From: Phycisphaerae bacterium
GTDB lineage: Bacteria; Planctomycetota; Phycisphaerae; UBA1845; PWPN01
Length of the DNA: 64,000 bases
NCBI GenBank assembly: GCA_030372985.1
Contig: JAUCQB010000092.1
Coordinates: 50,926-114,925, forward strand
Direction of reading: 5' to 3'
Numbering within the stretch: position 1 is the first letter of the stretch; every line of letters begins with the position of its first letter. Under the pieces are notes generated by a model, which ran no database searches, was not told the origin of the DNA, and saw nothing but the letters and a program-made list of their open reading frames with translations. Below, piece by piece: positions 52,851 to 62,033 of the stretch. The position numbers were made by a program, and so were the translations under genes.

Positions 52851-54330
52851 AGCGAACCTGGGTTCCTTTCAAAGCCGTCCGGGCCTGATGACGGCCACCT
52901 GTATCGCTCATCGGCAGTTCGACAAACACGATCGCGCCGCCGTCCGGGTTATTCATTGCCCCGGTTGCACCCCCCTGTCGATCGACAGCCAAACGGACCA
53001 AGGGCAGTCCCAATCCCAAGCCCTGCTCCTTGGTGGAAAAGGACGAGTCGAAGATGATTTCAGGATCATCCCGCGGCAGGCCCGGGCCACCGTCCATGAC
53101 CGAAATGCGACACATGCCACGCGGCGTCCGCTCGACCCTGACGGTAATCCGTCCACCAACAGGAGAGGCTTCGATGGCGTTTACGGCCATGGCGACCAGA
53201 GCATGCTCCAGCGTATCCGGATTGTGAAGGCACACAAACTCGCCCGGGGACGCTTCAAGGTGGCAAGTCAGATCCTTGGCGGAAAGCTCGACGCTCAGGG
53301 CCTCCTGAACACGGTGGATGACGGGCAGAACGTCGGCCATTTGCAGGGCGGTCGCTTCCTGGCGAACCACTTCCATCAGGCTGCCAATCCAGCGGTTGAG
53401 ACGGTCGACTGAAACGATGATCTCTGCCATCCGGTCGCGTATTTGCCCGTCGCCGGCATCGTGGCGAGCGGTAACCTGAGCGACCGCGCGAATGCTGGCC
53501 AAGGGGTTGCGAAGGTTATGGGCCAACTGGGCGGCAAAGTGCCCCACCGCCGTAAGACGTTCGGACTCGACGAGGCGATTGCGCATTTCACCCAAGCTGA
53601 TTCGGGCGTCATCCAGGGCTTCGGCCAGATTGGCCATCTCGGGAGGGGCTGTCAGCAACGGCTCGTCCGGCGGCGAATCCTGTGCGAGGGCCTCCACCTG
53701 TCGGTTCAGCCTCGCCATCGGCGCGAGTACCCACCGACCAAATAACCATCCGACCATGAGCACGTGCAGGGCCAGCAAGGCCAGGACAATATTGAGCATC
53801 GCCATGGTCCTGGAAGTCTGTTCGTTGGCCTCATTCATGACTTCCGTCTGCTTGCCTTCCAGAAACCAGACGGTTCGCTGGAGTGTCCTGCGGACAACGC
53901 CCGTCTGCACGCTCAACGGATCCTCCTCGGCTGGCGACGATGGAGCGGTCTGGAGCACCGCTCTGGCTGGATTCGCCGGTCGCGTAGCTGAACGGCGGGC
54001 CAGTTCCTGCCACTCGCGGTAATCCCTCGCCACGACCTGCAAGTGCCAACGGGCCAAGTCGAAGTCCAAGAGGTTCCGTGTTTCGGCGAGCAGCTTCTCA
54101 AAATCGAGGCCTTCCGGAGGCGGCACGGGCGACACCCCAAACGGAGACAGGGCCTCCCTCTCGAAAGCCGTCCGCAACCTCTCCAGCCTCAGCACCGCCT
54201 CTTGCCAGTGCTGCAGATCCGCTATGATCCTGCTCGAATGCCGCAGCTCCAGCAGGGTCACTGCCACGGTCGCCGCCGTGAGCAACACCACGATCAGATA
54301 AACCAGCAGCAAGCGATATCGAAGGCTCAT
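52822..54330 (-). CDS. Membrane sensor histidine kinase
   Basis: A 502-residue kinase. Two transmembrane helices (about 5-28 and 190-215) enclose a periplasmic sensing region, then a HAMP domain (WVLAPMARLNRQVEALAQD), the H-box HFAAQLAHNLRNPLASIRA with the phosphorylated His, and HATPase motifs (AVNAIEASPVGG, SVMDGGPGLPR, STKEQGLGLGLPLVR). The ATG at 54330 is preferred, since the longer frame (54390) adds only a Pro/Arg stretch. It phosphorylates the NtrC-type regulator whose gene overlaps its end. The signal is unknown; the region of divergence from the FabZ gene has no clear promoter. Confidence 0.88.
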   Translation of the reverse strand: MSLRYRLLLVYLIVVLLTAATVAVTLLELRHSSRIIADLQHWQEAVLRLERLRTAFEREALSPFGVSPVPPPEGLDFEKLLAETRNLLDFDLARWHLQVVARDYREWQELARRSATRPANPARAVLQTAPSSPAEEDPLSVQTGVVRRTLQRTVWFLEGKQTEVMNEANEQTSRTMAMLNIVLALLALHVLMVGWLFGRWVLAPMARLNRQVEALAQDSPPDEPLLTAPPEMANLAEALDDARISLGEMRNRLVESERLTAVGHFAAQLAHNLRNPLASIRAVAQVTARHDAGDGQIRDRMAEIIVSVDRLNRWIGSLMEVVRQEATALQMADVLPVIHRVQEALSVELSAKDLTCHLEASPGEFVCLHNPDTLEHALVAMAVNAIEASPVGGRITVRVERTPRGMCRISVMDGGPGLPRDDPEIIFDSSFSTKEQGLGLGLPLVRLAVDRQGGATGAMNNPDGGAIVFVELPMSDTGGRHQARTALKGTQVRYAQDLDCRG

Positions 54331-54620
54331 GGCTCGCACCGAACCGGCGGATCGGGGCCGAGGCACTCCCCCGACAGGCCGCCACCCCAACGGTATCAGG
54401 TGCCCGTCGACGACACAACACCTTTCGTAAGGGGGGCGGGGCAGGGCCGGCAGGTCGGACCCCGCTCAACCGGCCGGCTTGCCACAGTGCAGCAAGTCCA
54501 TAGACTGTCGGGAAATAGTTGCCTGCCCCGGTCTGACCGAAGGGCTTGCATCGAAGCGGGAGTGCGTCTAGACTCCTGGGCTCATTGTGGACGAAGAAGA
54601 GGTGCCTACGTTAGGCAAGC

Positions 54621-55091
54621 ATGAAGTTCAACCTGATCGACAGAATAACGGAACTGGTTCCCGGCCAGCGAATCCAGGCGGTCAAGGCCCTCACCGCTGC
54701 CGAGGAGTACTTGGCGGATCATTTTCCCCGCTTTCCGGTCATGCCCGGTGTCTTGATGATTGAGGCGATGACCCAGGCGGCGGCCTGGCTGGTCCGCCAT
54801 ACCGAGGACTTTGCCCACAGCATGATCCTGCTGGCCGAGGCTCGGAACGTTACCTACAAGAGCTTTGTGGCCCCCGGGCAGACCCTCGAGTTGACTCTTG
54901 ATGCCAAGGAGATCGGCCGAACGAGCAGCAAGTTTGTGGGGGTCGGGCGGCGCGGAGACACGGAGGTGGTCCGGGCGCATCTGACGCTCCGCCATTTCAA
55001 CCTGGCGGACGAAGATCCGACCATGGCCGCCAGCGATCGGAAACTGATCGCCGACTTGCGGCAACAAATGGAGTTGCTGACGAGGCATTAA
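54621..55091 (+). CDS. FabZ-like 3-hydroxyacyl-ACP dehydratase
   Basis: A 156-residue hot-dog fold protein. The catalytic segment ADHFPRFPVMPGVLMIEAMTQAAAWL has His34 and Glu48 in the expected places, so dehydration of 3-hydroxyacyl-ACP is likely. It is the first gene of a plus-strand operon with ACP, a second FabZ-like gene and two ketosynthases. Compared with housekeeping FabZ it is more divergent, so a specialised fatty-acid or polyketide pathway is favoured. The ATG at 54621 has no strong ribosome site. Confidence 0.82.
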   Translation: MKFNLIDRITELVPGQRIQAVKALTAAEEYLADHFPRFPVMPGVLMIEAMTQAAAWLVRHTEDFAHSMILLAEARNVTYKSFVAPGQTLELTLDAKEIGRTSSKFVGVGRRGDTEVVRAHLTLRHFNLADEDPTMAASDRKLIADLRQQMELLTRH

Positions 55092-55179
55092 CCTTCTGAG
55101 GCCGTCGGTAGGACATGGGTTGAGGTAAACCGGTCCCGGCGGCTTTCGAGCGAGACCTAGATGACGGAGGAACCCTACG

Positions 55180-55569
55180 ATGGCGATGAGCCGGGACGAG
55201 ATCTTCGAGAACGTCCGGAACACGCTTGTTGAAGCCCTGGCGGTTGAGCCGGATGAAGTCACCGAGGAGGCCACACTGCAAGGCGATCTCGGAGCCGAGA
55301 GCATCGACTTCCTGGACATCGTGTTCAGATTGGAAAAGGGCTTTAACATCAAGATTCCGCGCGGTGAGTTGTTTCCGGACGACCTGTTGAACAACCCCGA
55401 GTTTGTCTCGAACGGCAAGTTCACGGCGACCGGGCTGGCGAGGATCAAGGCGGCGATGCCGCATGCCGACTTCTCGGGCTTTGATTCGGACCCGGATGTC
55501 AACAAGGTCCCCGAATTGTTCACCGTCCGAACGCTGGTCAACTACATTCAAGCCAAGCTGGCCGCGTGA
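55180..55569 (+). CDS. Acyl carrier protein (large form)
   Basis: A 129-residue protein with the 4'-phosphopantetheine site LGAESIDFLDIVFRLEKGF (Ser41), in which the usual DSL is ESI. Beyond the normal 80 residues of ACP it carries about 45 extra residues (FTATGLARIKAAMPHADFSGF... TVRTLVNYIQAKL), which may form an additional helix or partner site. GGAGGAA precedes the ATG. It lies between the two FabZ-like genes and is probably dedicated to their pathway. Confidence 0.85.
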   Translation: MAMSRDEIFENVRNTLVEALAVEPDEVTEEATLQGDLGAESIDFLDIVFRLEKGFNIKIPRGELFPDDLLNNPEFVSNGKFTATGLARIKAAMPHADFSGFDSDPDVNKVPELFTVRTLVNYIQAKLAA

Positions 55570-55671
55570 AGAACACGGCGTTCGCCGATGGAAGAGACCG
55601 ACGGCCGGCCCGGCGCCGGCCGTTGCTATTGGAGACGCCGCGGAAGGGCGGCTGCGGAGAGGCGTGAGTTC

Positions 55672-56157
55672 ATGCGTTGGTTCTGGATCGACAGATTTGT
55701 AGAGTTTGAATCGGGCAAGCGGGCGGTCGCGATCAAGAATCTGTCGCTGGCCGAGGAGCATCTGCACGATCATTTTCCGGGCTTTCCGGTCATGCCGGCG
55801 AGTCTGATGATCGAGGGCATGGCTCAGACGGCCGGCATCCTGGTCGGTGAAGCCCGCAACTTCTCCGAGAAGGTGATCCTTGCGAAGGTCAAGCACGCAG
55901 TCTTCAACGGTATGGCCCGCCCCGGGCAGCAGCTTCGCTACGAGGCGGTGATCGAATCCATTGCCGACGAGGCCGCCCTGACCTCGGGCACCATCTACTG
56001 CGACGGCAAGGAGTTCGGCAAGGTGGACCTGATGTTCTCGCACATCGACCAGAACATGAGCGGCCTGAACTTCCCGGAGGAGAATTTCGTATTCACGGAA
56101 GACTTCAAGAACCTGCTGAGCACGTACCAGATCGCGCGGCCGGCGGGAGCTCATTGA
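55672..56157 (+). CDS. Second FabZ-like hot-dog protein
   Basis: A 161-residue hot-dog fold protein, about as long as the first FabZ-like protein and similar in arrangement: HLHDHFPGFPVMPASLMIEGMAQTAGIL with His34 and Glu48. GAGAGG lies before the ATG at 55672; the frame from 55588 is not used because it adds only Arg-rich sequence. Paired FabZ-like subunits may form a heteromer or act on different chain states. It ends 10 bases before the first ketosynthase. Confidence 0.82.
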   Translation: MRWFWIDRFVEFESGKRAVAIKNLSLAEEHLHDHFPGFPVMPASLMIEGMAQTAGILVGEARNFSEKVILAKVKHAVFNGMARPGQQLRYEAVIESIADEAALTSGTIYCDGKEFGKVDLMFSHIDQNMSGLNFPEENFVFTEDFKNLLSTYQIARPAGAH

Positions 56158-56167
56158 GGATTGCTGC

Positions 56168-57505
56168 ATGAGTCCACGTCGCGTCGTCATCACCGGGATC
56201 GGGCTGGCCACGCCGGTCGGAATCGGGGCGGAACACGTCTGGAACGCCCTGTTGGAGAGCAAGTGCGGCGTCCGCCGACTGACGGCTTTCGATCCATCGG
56301 GCTTCGAATCACAGGTCGGCGGCGAAATCGACGCGCTGGTCATGAAGAACTACGTACCGCGCAGCTACCTCAAAAGCACCAAGGTGATGGCCCGCGATAT
56401 CGAGATCGCTGTCGCCGCGGCGTACGAGGCGGCGAAGGACGCCGGTCTGCGAACCAAGTGCATCATCGATCGCGGCGAGGCTCAGGGGCCGCCGAATTTC
56501 CATGTGACCCGCTTCGGGGCGAACATCGGCGCCGGGCTGATCTGTGCTGATCTGACCGAACTGGCCGGTGCCCTGGCAACAGCGGTCGACGAGAGCGGCC
56601 GCTTCAGCCTCCGCAAGTGGGGCAGCGAGGGCATGAACAACCTGACCCCGCTGTGGCTGCTCAAGTTCCTGCCCAACATGCTCTCCTGCCACGTGACCAT
56701 CGTGCACGACGCCCAGGCCCCGTCGAATACCATCACCTGCGGCGAGGCTTCGAGCCACTTGGCGATTGGCGAAGCCTTCCGGACGATCGCTCGAGGGGCC
56801 GCGGACGTCTGCATCTGCGGCGGCGCGGAGAGCAAGGTCAACCCCATGGGCCTGATGCGGCAGCAACTCCTGAAGAGGCTGACGACGAGGTGCAACGACC
56901 GGCCGGAGCAGGCATGCCGACCGTTCGATCTCGACCGCGCCGGTACTGTCATCAGCGAAGGCGGCGGGCTGCTGATCCTGGAAGAGCTCGAACACGCGCG
57001 GCAACGAGGCGCTCGAATCTATTGCGAGGTGACCGGCTTCGGGGCCAGCAATAACACTCACAGTTGGTCGGAGCCGCATCCCGAGGGGGCCGGAATTGCC
57101 CTGGCCATCAGGAAAGCCATGGACGACGCCGGCCTCAAACCCGAAGAGGTTGACCTGGTTGTCGCCTGTGGCGTCGGGACCGTCGCCCATGACCTGTCTG
57201 AAGCTCGGGGGATCCGAGCGGCCCTTTCCACCCGTGGGTCCGCGGTGCACGTACTGGCCATCAAGGGATCTCTGGGAAACAGCGGCGCCGGCAGCGGCGC
57301 GATCGATCTCGGCATCGCCGCTCTGTGTCTCAGCAAAGGCATGGTCCCACCGGCCCGGAACGCGGATCGCATCGATCCGGAATGCGGCCTGCGTGTGGTT
57401 ACGGGGCAACCGCTGAAGACGGCAATCAGGAACGTGGTGAGCACGGCTTACGCTTTGAGCGGCGGCCAAAACGCAGCCCTGGTGCTCAAGCGGATGGAGG
57501 CGTGA
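56168..57505 (+). CDS. Ketosynthase (FabF-like) lacking both catalytic histidines
   Basis: A 445-residue thiolase-fold protein with RRVVITGIGLATPVGIGAEHVW at the start and ALSGGQNAALVLKR at the end. The active-site Cys is present (SNTITCGEASSHLAIGEAF, Cys191), but the first catalytic His is Cys334 (ACGVGTVAHD instead of HGTGT) and the second is Asn371 (GSLGNSGAGSGAIDL instead of GHxxGAAG). It should not condense acyl chains in the normal way. It may act as a chain-length factor-like partner to the intact ketosynthase at 57507, as KS-beta does in type II polyketide systems. It also carries an insertion near 100-140. Confidence 0.8.
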   Translation: MSPRRVVITGIGLATPVGIGAEHVWNALLESKCGVRRLTAFDPSGFESQVGGEIDALVMKNYVPRSYLKSTKVMARDIEIAVAAAYEAAKDAGLRTKCIIDRGEAQGPPNFHVTRFGANIGAGLICADLTELAGALATAVDESGRFSLRKWGSEGMNNLTPLWLLKFLPNMLSCHVTIVHDAQAPSNTITCGEASSHLAIGEAFRTIARGAADVCICGGAESKVNPMGLMRQQLLKRLTTRCNDRPEQACRPFDLDRAGTVISEGGGLLILEELEHARQRGARIYCEVTGFGASNNTHSWSEPHPEGAGIALAIRKAMDDAGLKPEEVDLVVACGVGTVAHDLSEARGIRAALSTRGSAVHVLAIKGSLGNSGAGSGAIDLGIAALCLSKGMVPPARNADRIDPECGLRVVTGQPLKTAIRNVVSTAYALSGGQNAALVLKRMEA

Positions 57506-57506
57506 C

Positions 57507-58826
57507 GTGTCGCGACGACGAGTGGTGGTAACGGGCATGGGATGGGTCACGCCGCTTGGCGACGAGATCGAGGACGTCTGGCAGCGGCTGCTGCGGGGCG
57601 AGAGCGGCATCCGGCCAACGACCCTGTTCGACGCCAGCACCTTCCCGACGACCTTTTCCGCGGAGGTCCGGGGCTTTGACCTGAGCAAGTACCTGGGCCG
57701 CGACACCGAGAAGCACCATCAAGCCAGCCGCAACAGCAGATTCGCCCTGGCGGCCGCGACGATGGCCTGGCGTGGCGCGGGCCTGGAGGTCGCCAAAACG
57801 CTCGATCACACACGGATCGGCATCTACCTGGGTGGAGGCGAAGGTCCGATTGACTTTGACCACTTTGTCGCCGCAGCGGTGGCCGGCTGGGACCGCCAGG
57901 CCAACGGCGGCCGAGGTAACCTGGACGCCCGGAGATGGGCCGAACGGGCCGTGCGGGAACTGCAGGCCGTGTCCGAGTCCGAGCAGGACCCGAACATGGC
58001 CGCCGGCCACATCGCCTGTCAGTTCAACGCCCAGGGCCCCACGTTCAACACGCTCACGGCCTGTGCCGCGAGCACCCAGGCGATGGGCGAGGCGACCAAC
58101 CTCATCCGCCGAGGCGACGCGGATATCATCATCTCCGGCGGGACACACAGCATGTTGCACCCCTTTGGCATGACCGGCTTCAATCGCCTGACAGCCCTCT
58201 CGACAAGAAACGATGACTGCCAAACGGCCAGTCGGCCGTTCGACCAGACCCGCGACGGATTTGTGCTTGGCGAGGGATCGGGCATCCTCATCTTGGAGGA
58301 ATACGAACACGCCAGGCGCCGCGGGGCCAAGTTGTACTGCGAGATCCTCGGCTACGGATCCACCGCCGACGCGTTCCGGATCACCGACATCCATGAGACC
58401 GGCCGGGGCGGCATCGCGGCCATGCGTCTGGCCCTTGAGGACGCCGGGCTCAGGCCGGGCGACATTCACTATATCTCCGCGCACGGCACCGGCACCGAAG
58501 AAAACGACAAGATCGAGTCGCTGGCCATCGCGTCGGTCTTCGGCGGGCGCGAGACCGCCCCGCCAATCAGCTCGATCAAGAGCATGATGGGCCACCTGAT
58601 CGCCGCCGCCGGGGCCGTCGAGTTGATCACCTGTATTCTGGCCATTCGCGACCAGGTGCTGCCGCCGACGATGAATTACCGCCAGCCGGACCCCAACTGC
58701 CCGCTGGACTATATTCCCAACGAAGCCCGTAAGGCGAGGGTGGTCAACACCCTGAGCAACAGCTTTGGGTTTGGCGGCCAGAACGATACGCTGATTGCCG
58801 TGGCCGTGGACGAGCAGAACGGATGA
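57507..58826 (+). CDS. Beta-ketoacyl-ACP synthase II-like ketosynthase
   Basis: A 439-residue condensing enzyme starting with GTG one base after the previous stop. All catalytic residues are present: Cys186 in TACAASTQAMGEA, His326 in SAHGTGTEEND, and His363 in SMMGHLIAAAG. It should extend acyl-ACP with malonyl-ACP. It probably pairs with the histidine-less ketosynthase upstream in a heterodimer. It is the last gene of the lipid operon; a palindromic repeat follows. Relation to housekeeping FabF is close, but the context is specialised. Confidence 0.88.
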   Translation: MSRRRVVVTGMGWVTPLGDEIEDVWQRLLRGESGIRPTTLFDASTFPTTFSAEVRGFDLSKYLGRDTEKHHQASRNSRFALAAATMAWRGAGLEVAKTLDHTRIGIYLGGGEGPIDFDHFVAAAVAGWDRQANGGRGNLDARRWAERAVRELQAVSESEQDPNMAAGHIACQFNAQGPTFNTLTACAASTQAMGEATNLIRRGDADIIISGGTHSMLHPFGMTGFNRLTALSTRNDDCQTASRPFDQTRDGFVLGEGSGILILEEYEHARRRGAKLYCEILGYGSTADAFRITDIHETGRGGIAAMRLALEDAGLRPGDIHYISAHGTGTEENDKIESLAIASVFGGRETAPPISSIKSMMGHLIAAAGAVELITCILAIRDQVLPPTMNYRQPDPNCPLDYIPNEARKARVVNTLSNSFGFGGQNDTLIAVAVDEQNG

Positions 58827-58835
58827 AATCGAGAA

Positions 58836-58856
58836 CCCAGGTTCAAAGAACCTGGG
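58836..58856. repeat. Intergenic palindromic repeat, copy C
   Basis: CCCAGGTTC and GAACCTGGG around a 3-base loop, followed by CCACCCG. It is nearly the same as copy A (27906-27939) read on the other strand. It follows the stop of the ketosynthase by 10 bases and could act as a terminator as well. Confidence 0.6.
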
Positions 58857-58928
58857 CCACCCGAGCAGACGGGCTCGACGCTGTCCTGCCGCACAGCCCG
58901 GAGTCTCGATCCATTGGGAGTCTCACCT

Positions 58929-59579
58929 GTGCAGACTGCAACCGAGATCATTCGTGAAATCGAAACCACCGGCCTGGTGGCCATCATTCGAGCATCCGGC
59001 AGCGACGAACTGATCGACGTCGTCAATGCCCTGCGAGCCGGCGGCGTGACCTGCATCGAAGTCACCATGACCACACCCAACGCGTTGGAGGTGATCCGCG
59101 CCGCCCGCAAGGCCGTGGGCAACTCGGCGGCCATCGGCGTCGGAACGGTGCTGGACTCGGAAACGGCGCGAGCCGCGATTCTGGCCGGTGCTCAGTTCGT
59201 GGTCGCACCGATCACCGATCTGCCGACGATCGAGATCTGCAAGCGATACAGCGTGCCTGTGATCCCGGGCGCGTTCACGCCGACGGAAATCGTCCGCGCC
59301 TGGCAGGCCGGCGCGGATTTCGTGAAGGTCTTCCCGACCAGCGCGGTCGGCGCAGGCTACATAAATGATCTTCGCGGTCCCCTGCCGCATATCAAGTTCG
59401 TGCCCACCGGCGGGGTAAATCTCGATACGGTGGCGGACTTCATCAAGGCGGGAGCCGCCGCTCTGGGCGTGGGGTCTTCGCTCGTGACGAAGGAAGCGGT
59501 CAAAAACCGCGATTTCGCAGGTCTGACCAGAACAGCGGCCGCGTTCCTGGAGCGGGTCAAGCAGGCTCGTGGTCGCTAG
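58929..59579 (+). CDS. eda: 2-dehydro-3-deoxy-phosphogluconate (KDPG) aldolase
   Basis: A 216-residue class I aldolase. Motifs: GLVAIIRASG near the start, GGVTCIEVTMTTPNA (catalytic Glu), IGVGTVLDSETARAAILAGAQFVVAP, and FVKVFPTSAVGAGYI with the Schiff-base Lys. It splits KDPG into pyruvate and glyceraldehyde 3-phosphate in the Entner-Doudoroff pathway; relatives act on KDPGal. Start is GTG at 58929 with GGGAG 8 bases upstream; a TTG at 58914 is possible. The edd gene is not in this window. It is followed by a membrane protein after 12 bases. Confidence 0.88.
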   Translation: MQTATEIIREIETTGLVAIIRASGSDELIDVVNALRAGGVTCIEVTMTTPNALEVIRAARKAVGNSAAIGVGTVLDSETARAAILAGAQFVVAPITDLPTIEICKRYSVPVIPGAFTPTEIVRAWQAGADFVKVFPTSAVGAGYINDLRGPLPHIKFVPTGGVNLDTVADFIKAGAAALGVGSSLVTKEAVKNRDFAGLTRTAAAFLERVKQARGR

Positions 59580-59591
59580 GCAAGTGGAGCC

Positions 59592-60491
59592 ATGGCCAAC
59601 GCGGGCGATCCATCGCCGAGTCGTCTTCACGCAGCCGTGCTGGCAGCCGGTTTCCTGTTCCCGGCGGATCATCACCTCTCGCGACCAGACGATCCCACCT
59701 GGCGCGCAGTGGCCCGCTGGCTCGCACCCTGGGGATTGCTGATCGGCCTGGCCTACCTTTTCATCTTCCGCGTCACGTGGAAATGGTTCGGGGAGTATCA
59801 AGGGATTCGCTGGCTTCCGGCGGTGGCGGTGCTGGCAGTCGATCTGGGTTTCTGCGGCCACAAGCTGCTGGGCGGCATGACGCGGCTGCGCCGCCGGGCG
59901 CAATCAGCGGCAGCGTCTGAGCCGCCCGGCATCACACTGGGAGTCCTCCTGGCGGTGCTCCTGGTCCTGGTCGCCAAGTGTGCGATGCTTCTATCCTTGC
60001 CGGTCGGGAACGTGGTTAAGGCTTCGCCGAGCATCAACTGGTATCTGCCAAGTCAGGTCCGCTGGTTCTGTCCCGACATGGTCATCTATCGCCCGCTCTT
60101 GCTGATGCCCATCTGGGGGCGCTGGGCAATCGGCCTGGCCTTGCTCATCGGCCGCATGTCTTCCTCCGAGCCCCCCTGGCTGGGCCGGATGGCAGCCGGG
60201 CTGTCACTTCCGATCATTTTCGCCCAGTGGTTCATCATAACGGTGGTAACGACGGCCTACTGCGCCCTGGTCATATCCGGCAACAGCGTGTTCATACCCT
60301 CCGGCCGAACCCTGGCTTACGGCCTGGTCATCTCGATTGTCGTGATGGTCATCGCCTATCTGGCGAGCTTCCTGATGGCTCGTCGAGGCGATGGCCAGAC
60401 CGAATCCAGCGTCCTGGCCACGGGGCTAACCGCCGAGTTGGCCTTCATGGCCCTTTACCTGCACCTGGCCAACCTTATCTACTGGTTTTAA
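59592..60491 (+). CDS. Polytopic membrane protein of unknown function
   Basis: A 299-residue protein with about seven transmembrane helices (for example LAPWGLLIGLAYLFIF, LAVLLVLVAKCAMLLSL, LVISIVVMVIAYLASFLMA and LAFMALYLHLANLIYWF). Arginine-rich loops suggest cytoplasmic faces. I do not recognise the family; it has the look of conserved planctomycete membrane proteins. It starts 12 bases after eda, so cotranscription is probable. Confidence 0.55.
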   Translation: MANAGDPSPSRLHAAVLAAGFLFPADHHLSRPDDPTWRAVARWLAPWGLLIGLAYLFIFRVTWKWFGEYQGIRWLPAVAVLAVDLGFCGHKLLGGMTRLRRRAQSAAASEPPGITLGVLLAVLLVLVAKCAMLLSLPVGNVVKASPSINWYLPSQVRWFCPDMVIYRPLLLMPIWGRWAIGLALLIGRMSSSEPPWLGRMAAGLSLPIIFAQWFIITVVTTAYCALVISGNSVFIPSGRTLAYGLVISIVVMVIAYLASFLMARRGDGQTESSVLATGLTAELAFMALYLHLANLIYWF

Positions 60492-60635
60492 AGGCACTTA
60501 CGGCAGCGGAGAAATCGTCACGTTGTCCCTGTGCGGCTTGAGTGATCGGGCCTTATGTTCCGATAAACCTTACAGTGACCCCGACGCGGAGCGTTCGGTT
60601 GTTGTCGCCGCTCGTGGCGAACAGAGGCGAGCAGG

Positions 60636-61973
60636 ATGCCAGTTAGCAGTCTGCGCGGAGCGCAACGCCATTGTAACCGGCTGACACGTTGTCTCAACAC
60701 ATCGCTCTTGGCCGGGGTCATGATTTGCGCCGCAGCTTCACAGACGCGGGGCGAACAGTCGCTTGTTCAGACCGTCCGAGCCCGCCAAGTGGAGTTGGAG
60801 TACCGCCTGACGGACGCCAGCCCGGACGCCGAGGTCGAACTCTGGTACACCCGCGACCGTGGAGCCGGGTGGCAGCGATGGGGCGTGCAAAAGGACCACG
60901 ATCGCCCGATTGTCTTCGAGGCCTCCGCGGAGGGGTTGTATGGCTTTACCCTGATCGTCAACGACAAAGGTGTGCCTTCGTCCCCCCCACCCACTGCTCA
61001 AACGGAACCGCAGCGCCGCGTGTTCATTGATTTCACTCCGCCGCTGGTCCAATGGGACAGTGTCGAGCCGGTCGAGGCCTTCGCGTCGCGACGTATCGTT
61101 CAGCTCCGATGGACGGCTCACGACGCCAATCTGTCCAGTCGACCGGTGTCCCTGTGGTACCTCTGTTCGATCGACCAATCATGGCGACCCATCGAGGAAG
61201 AGCTGCCGAACTCGGGCCAGTATGACTGGACGCTGCCCGCACAAGTGGCCGGGCAGATCACGCTGAAGCTCGCGGTCCGTGACCTTGGTGGCCACGTCGT
61301 CGAACGTCTTTACGGACCGGTTCCGATCGATCGGTGGATGGCCAAGGGTATTCCGTTACCCGAGACATCCACGCGTCCCGCCGGACCGGCAGGCAGCTCC
61401 GCGACGACACGTCCAGCCCAGGCGACGACCAGACCGGCCGATCTGAAGTTTCTGACCAAGGAGAACCGGCAAAGAGTCGAGCAGTTGTGGTCGAGAGGCA
61501 ATTGGCACGCCGGCCGGAACGAATATGCCGTCGCGGCCGAGCGATTCCAGGAGGCCCTGGAGATCGATCCGACACATGTTCCGTCGCTCTATGACCTGGG
61601 GGTCATTCACTACTACCAGAAGGAGTACCCCCGGGCGATTGAGAAATTCCGGGCCGTGCTCGACCAGGACGCCCGGCACCCATTGGCATTACGCGGGATC
61701 CACGAATCGTATATCGCTCAACGACAATACGCCAAGTCATACGAAGTGCTTCAACAATTGGTCAAATACAACGAGAAAGACGCCAGGGCGTGGCTGGACC
61801 TTGGCGACGTTCTGTTTAAGATGGAGCGCCCCGGTGATGCCCGTGAGATGTGGAGCAAGGCCTTGCAGGCGGATCCGGCCGCCGCAGGGATCATCGACGG
61901 CGCCAAGTGGCGCCTGTCGCGGTACGGTGCCGGTGCGAGCGGACAAGCCAAGAGCGATCGCTCGCCACGCTGA
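60636..61973 (+). CDS. Exported TPR-repeat protein with beta-rich N-terminal part
   Basis: A 445-residue protein. The N-terminus has a hydrophobic segment (LLAGVMICAAASQ, about 26-40) that may be a signal peptide. A beta-rich region (about 45-240; VELWYTRDRGAGWQRWG, IVQLRWTAHDANLSSRPVSLWY) recalls Ig-like or FnIII-like domains. A Thr/Ala/Pro linker leads to four or five TPR repeats (about 300-425; AAERFQEALEIDPTHVPSL, LGVIHYYQKEYPRAIEKF, KSYEVLQQLVKYNEKD, AWLDLGDVLFKMERPGDA). It probably works as a scaffold at or outside the membrane. It lies 61 bases upstream of holA. Confidence 0.65.
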   Translation: MPVSSLRGAQRHCNRLTRCLNTSLLAGVMICAAASQTRGEQSLVQTVRARQVELEYRLTDASPDAEVELWYTRDRGAGWQRWGVQKDHDRPIVFEASAEGLYGFTLIVNDKGVPSSPPPTAQTEPQRRVFIDFTPPLVQWDSVEPVEAFASRRIVQLRWTAHDANLSSRPVSLWYLCSIDQSWRPIEEELPNSGQYDWTLPAQVAGQITLKLAVRDLGGHVVERLYGPVPIDRWMAKGIPLPETSTRPAGPAGSSATTRPAQATTRPADLKFLTKENRQRVEQLWSRGNWHAGRNEYAVAAERFQEALEIDPTHVPSLYDLGVIHYYQKEYPRAIEKFRAVLDQDARHPLALRGIHESYIAQRQYAKSYEVLQQLVKYNEKDARAWLDLGDVLFKMERPGDAREMWSKALQADPAAAGIIDGAKWRLSRYGAGASGQAKSDRSPR

Positions 61974-62033
61974 TGTGGTCACAGGACTCCTTTGACCGAG
62001 CAAGGCTGCCGGAGAGGCGCGAGACGAACCAAT

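Noticed and set aside
54606..56343. Long minus-strand frames opposite the FabZ and ACP genes
   Set aside because: Shadows caused by high-GC codon bias.
56309..58595. Long minus-strand frames opposite both ketosynthases
   Set aside because: The plus-strand frames have complete family motifs; the minus frames have none.
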